A stretch of DNA of 64,000 nucleotides from CAYRNR01 sp964425605. GTDB taxonomy: Bacteria > Myxococcota_A > UBA796 > UBA9615 > CAYRNR01. The stretch spans positions 18,645-82,644 of the forward strand of contig CAYRNR010000014.1 of the NCBI GenBank assembly GCA_964425605.1. Direction: 5' to 3'. Shown in pieces: positions 61,089 to 64,000 of this stretch. Each line of letters begins with the position of its first letter. The first letter of the stretch is position 1. The notes below the pieces were generated by a model. That model did not search any database. It had not been told where the DNA came from and saw only the letters and a list, made by a program, of their open reading frames with translations. The translations under genes were made by a program, and so were the position numbers.

Positions 61089-64000
61089 CTAGTCGAGGGA
61101 GGCCCCGCCAGAGCCCCCGTCCCCGATGTCGAAGCCGTCTCGACGGCGACGTCGGAGTACACCTGCCAACGCCGCGGCCACGGCCAACGCCCAAACGGGC
61201 CGCCCACGAGCCGCCGAGCACTCGCACCCCCCCACCTCGAGATCGTCATCGACGACCGCCGTGTCGTCGTCGTCAGCTTCGCCAGGGGGCTGGCCCGTTG
61301 TGTCGTCGTCGTCCGCTTCAGTCGAGTCGTCGTCGTCGGCTGTATCGTCGTCACCGGCCGAATCGTCGTCGTCAGCCTCGCTCGTGTCGTCGTCGTCTCC
61401 GCCCGAGCAGTCGCCGTCTTCGTGGTCGGTCAGGCCGTCGCAGTCGTTGTCCACGCCGTCCGCGCAGTCCTCGAAGGCGCCCGGGTGGACGGTCTCGTCG
61501 CTGTCGTCGCAGTCGTCGCCTCCGCAGACCGCATCCCAGGCGCCGTCGCCGTCCGCGTCTTCGCAGCATTCGGGGTTGAGCGCGCCCGGCGTCGCAAAGT
61601 CCCCGCCGTCGAGCGCGTGGGCCGCGACGGGCATCGTCTCGCACCAGCTCGCCCCGTCGTCGTTGAGAGCGTGGTCGAAGCTCCAGGGGTCCAGGGCCAT
61701 GCTGACGCCTTCGGGCGCGGGCCACGGCAACGCCCCGGTGTACTCCACGGCGTCCAGCTCGATGCCGCCGTGCTCGAGCACGATCGCATCGGCCACGTCC
61801 GTCAGCCAGAAGTCCCCGGAGTACGCGAGGTCGGCCGTCACCCCGCCGTTGGCGTCGAAGTCGTCCAGACGGGCCAGCACGGCGTGTTCCCCCGGCGCGA
61901 TCCAGACGTCGCCGTCCACGACGAAGGACTCGCCCGACATGTCGGACACGACGAGCCCGAGCAGGTTCACGTCCAGTGCCGTGGTGTTGTGGACCTCGAA
62001 CCACTCGCCGAGCTCGTCGTCCACCGCGTCGGGGTTCTGCATCACCTCCGTGACGATCAGCGCACCGGGGGACAGCAAGCCCTCGTCGACCATGCCGTCG
62101 CAGTCGTCGTCCACGCCGTCGAGGTCCTCCACAGCGCCGGGAAACACATCCCCGTCGGTGTCGTCACAGTCCCCGTCGCACACGCGCACGGCGTCCCCGT
62201 CGTCGTCGACTTCGTCCGGCGGCACCGCACCGTCGCAGTCGTTGTCGAGGCCGTCGCAGATCTCGCTGGCTCCCGGATGAGCAGCGGGCTCCGAGTCGTC
62301 GCAGTCGCCATCACAGACCATCGCGCCGTCGCCGTCCTCGTCCACCTCGTAGGCCGACACCGTGCCGTCACAGTCGTCGTCCACGCCGTTGCACTGCTCG
62401 GCCGCGCCGGGATACACGGCCCCGTCGCCGTCGTCACAGTCCCCGTCGCAGATCCTCACACCGTCGCCGTCGCCGTCCACCTCGTCAGCAGGGATCGCGC
62501 CGTCGCAGTCGTTGTCGTTCCCGTCGCACACCTCGGCCGCGCCAGGGTGGGTCGAAGGATCGCCGTCGTCGCAGTCGTCCGCGCAGACCATCGTGCCGTC
62601 GAGGTCGCCGTCCACCTCGTCCGCCGGCACGACACCGTTGCAGTTGTTGTCCAGCCCATCGCACACCTCGGCCGCCCCGGGGTGGACCTCGGCCACGGCG
62701 TCGTCGCAGTCCCCGGCACACACCCGGTGCCCGTCCCCGTCCCCGTCCGTCTCGTCGGCGGGGACGGCCCCGTCGCAGTCGTCGTCCACGCCGTTGCACT
62801 GCTCGACCGCGCCGGGATGGACCGCAGCGTCGCCGTCGTCGCAATCGCCCCCGCAGACGAGGATTCCGTCGCCGTCGGTGTCCGCCTCGTCCGCGGGAAC
62901 CACGCCGTCGCAGTCGTCGTCCGCCCCGTTGCACTGCTCGACAGCCCCGGGATGGACCGTCGCGTCCCCGTCGTCACAATCGCCGGCGCAGCCGGCATGG
63001 CCATCGCCGTCCCCGTCCGCCTCGTCCGCAGGGACCACGCCGTCGCAGTCGTCGTCCGCCCCGTTGCACTGCTCGACGGCACCGGGGTGGACCGCCGCGT
63101 CACCGTCGTCACAATCGCCGGCGCAGCCGCGGTAACCGTCTCCGTCCGCGTCCGTCTCGTCCGCGGGCACGGCCCCGTCGCAGTCGTCGTCCTCGCCATT
63201 GCACTGCTCGACCGCGCCTGGGAACACCGCGGCCTCGGCGTCGTCACAATCTCCCCCGCACACGCGGACGCCGTCGCCATCGGCGTCCACCTCGTCCGCG
63301 GGCACGGCACCGTCGCAGTCGTCGTCCGCCCCGTTGCAGAGCTCCGTCGCTCCGGGGAACACGCCCGCGTCGCCGTCGTCGCAGTCGCCGTCGCACATCA
63401 GGTAGCCGTCGGCGTCCGCATCGACCTCGTCAGCGGGCACCACGCCGTTGCAGTTGTCGTCCACCCCGTTGCACACCTCGGGCGCCCCGGGATGGACGTC
63501 CGCCCAGCCGTCGTCGCAGTCGCCCTCGCAGATCCGGTACCCGTCGCCGTCCGCGTCCGCCTCGTCCGCGGGCACCACGCCGTTGCAGTTGTCGTCCTCG
63601 CCGTTGCACACCTCGGGCGCCCCGGGATACGCCTCCGCGTTGCCGTCGTCGCAGTCGTCCTCGCAGATCCGGTACCCGTCGCCGTCCGCGTCCGCCTCGT
63701 CCGCGGGCACCGTGCCGTCGCAGTCGTCGTCTTCGCCATTGCATCGCTCGGACGCGCCTGGGTGGACGCCGGGATCGCCGTCGTCGCAGTCGTCCTCGCA
63801 AATCCGGTAGCCGTCGGCATCGGCGTCCGCCTCGTCCGCGGGGACCGCGCCATTGCAGTTGTCGTCCACCCCGTTGCACACCTCGGGCGCCCCGGGGTGG
63901 ACGTCCACCGAGCCGTCGTCGCAGTCGTCCTCGCAGACCCGGTAGCCGTCGCCGTCCGCGTCCGCCTCGTCCGCGGGCACCATGCCGTCACAGTCGTCGT
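61089..64000 (-). CDS. MopE-repeat protein with lamin-tail domain and MYXO-CTERM anchor (5' end outside the window)
   Basis: Open from the right edge to TAG 61089; the N-terminus is missing. The visible part has about 14 tandem 45-residue metal-binding units (DADGDGYRICEDDCDDG, PGAPEVCNGVDDNCNG, VVPADE). A lamin-tail (LTD) domain follows (ALIVTEVMQNPD, EWFEVHNTT). Then come another MopE unit, an Asp-rich tether, and a C-terminal MYXO-CTERM (GGCECSAARG, one helix, RRRRR). The repeats are 135 bp each (62083-63990). Surface attachment is likely. Confidence 0.88.
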   Translation of the reverse strand, partial: DDCDGMVPADEADADGDGYRVCEDDCDDGSVDVHPGAPEVCNGVDDNCNGAVPADEADADADGYRICEDDCDDGDPGVHPGASERCNGEDDDCDGTVPADEADADGDGYRICEDDCDDGNAEAYPGAPEVCNGEDDNCNGVVPADEADADGDGYRICEGDCDDGWADVHPGAPEVCNGVDDNCNGVVPADEVDADADGYLMCDGDCDDGDAGVFPGATELCNGADDDCDGAVPADEVDADGDGVRVCGGDCDDAEAAVFPGAVEQCNGEDDDCDGAVPADETDADGDGYRGCAGDCDDGDAAVHPGAVEQCNGADDDCDGVVPADEADGDGDGHAGCAGDCDDGDATVHPGAVEQCNGADDDCDGVVPADEADTDGDGILVCGGDCDDGDAAVHPGAVEQCNGVDDDCDGAVPADETDGDGDGHRVCAGDCDDAVAEVHPGAAEVCDGLDNNCNGVVPADEVDGDLDGTMVCADDCDDGDPSTHPGAAEVCDGNDNDCDGAIPADEVDGDGDGVRICDGDCDDGDGAVYPGAAEQCNGVDDDCDGTVSAYEVDEDGDGAMVCDGDCDDSEPAAHPGASEICDGLDNDCDGAVPPDEVDDDGDAVRVCDGDCDDTDGDVFPGAVEDLDGVDDDCDGMVDEGLLSPGALIVTEVMQNPDAVDDELGEWFEVHNTTALDVNLLGLVVSDMSGESFVVDGDVWIAPGEHAVLARLDDFDANGGVTADLAYSGDFWLTDVADAIVLEHGGIELDAVEYTGALPWPAPEGVSMALDPWSFDHALNDDGASWCETMPVAAHALDGGDFATPGALNPECCEDADGDGAWDAVCGGDDCDDSDETVHPGAFEDCADGVDNDCDGLTDHEDGDCSGGDDDDTSEADDDDSAGDDDTADDDDSTEADDDDTTGQPPGEADDDDTAVVDDDLEVGGCECSAARGRPVWALAVAAALAGVLRRRRRDGFDIGDGGSGGASLD
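62083..63990 (-). repeat. Tandem 135-bp MopE-type coding repeats
   Basis: About 14 units of 45 codons, each encoding one Asp/Cys-rich putative metal-binding loop set. The array continues beyond the right edge. Confidence 0.85.

Overview
The window is very GC-rich, densely coded DNA. It most likely comes from a member of the Myxococcota (former Deltaproteobacteria). The support is: a C-terminal MYXO-CTERM-like anchor (Cys motif, one membrane helix, Arg cluster) on at least two exported proteins; repeated MopE-type metal-binding units; many lipoproteins with Asp-rich tethers; multihaem cytochromes; and an envelope-centred gene set. I saw no rRNA, complete tRNA, CRISPR array, transposase or phage gene.

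Layout. (1) 296-15090 is a run of nine plus-strand genes: a lipoprotein 5'-nucleotidase, two more lipoproteins, a porin-like barrel, a CLC chloride transporter with CBS and TrkA-C domains, a radical SAM enzyme, a methyltransferase, a membrane sulfatase-like protein and a P-loop/TPR protein whose nucleotide-binding motifs look degenerate. (2) 15157-18613 (minus) encodes a tetrahaem cytochrome, a heptahaem cytochrome, an outer-membrane barrel and, in the same run, an orphan DNA methyltransferase. (3) 18750-32578 holds a Ycf46-like AAA+ ATPase, a glycosyltransferase, a coiled-coil lipoprotein, a GshB-like ATP-grasp enzyme, a pentapeptide-repeat protein, an S41 protease, larB-larC for the nickel-pincer cofactor, a sensor protein that ends after its phospho-acceptor helices, a LolA-like protein and a DUF2225 protein. 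(4) 32712-38430 is regulatory: two converging AraC paralogues, an ECF sigma factor with its NrsF-type anti-sigma factor, and a divergent lipoprotein. Both sides of the divergent gap carry a GTAACC-N16-CGAA promoter. (5) 38540-45300 (minus) is a compact five-gene operon of exported proteins: two caspase-like peptidases, a lipoprotein, a DUF4384-like protein and an LPP20-like protein. (6) 45551-64000 is a surface-protein region: barrel, Asp-tethered lipoproteins, an arylsulfotransferase-like lipoprotein, two large paralogous MopE/FG-GAP lipoproteins, and a long MopE-repeat protein that runs off the right edge. It contains a duplicated divergent promoter, gene fragments and palindromic repeats, so it is the most recently rearranged part.

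Connections. A 20-bp element, TTTGGCC-N6-GCCATTC with a TGGC-N7-GCCA dyad, lies 42-67 nt upstream of the start codon of genes in regions 4, 5 and 6, including the caspase operon and the Asp-tethered proteins. It suggests one unrecognised envelope regulon. The Asp-rich segment is always on the membrane-proximal side: just after the lipidated Cys in lipoproteins, just before the anchor in C-terminally anchored proteins.

Limits: all functions are read from sequence motifs by eye. No database search, folding or promoter scan was run.
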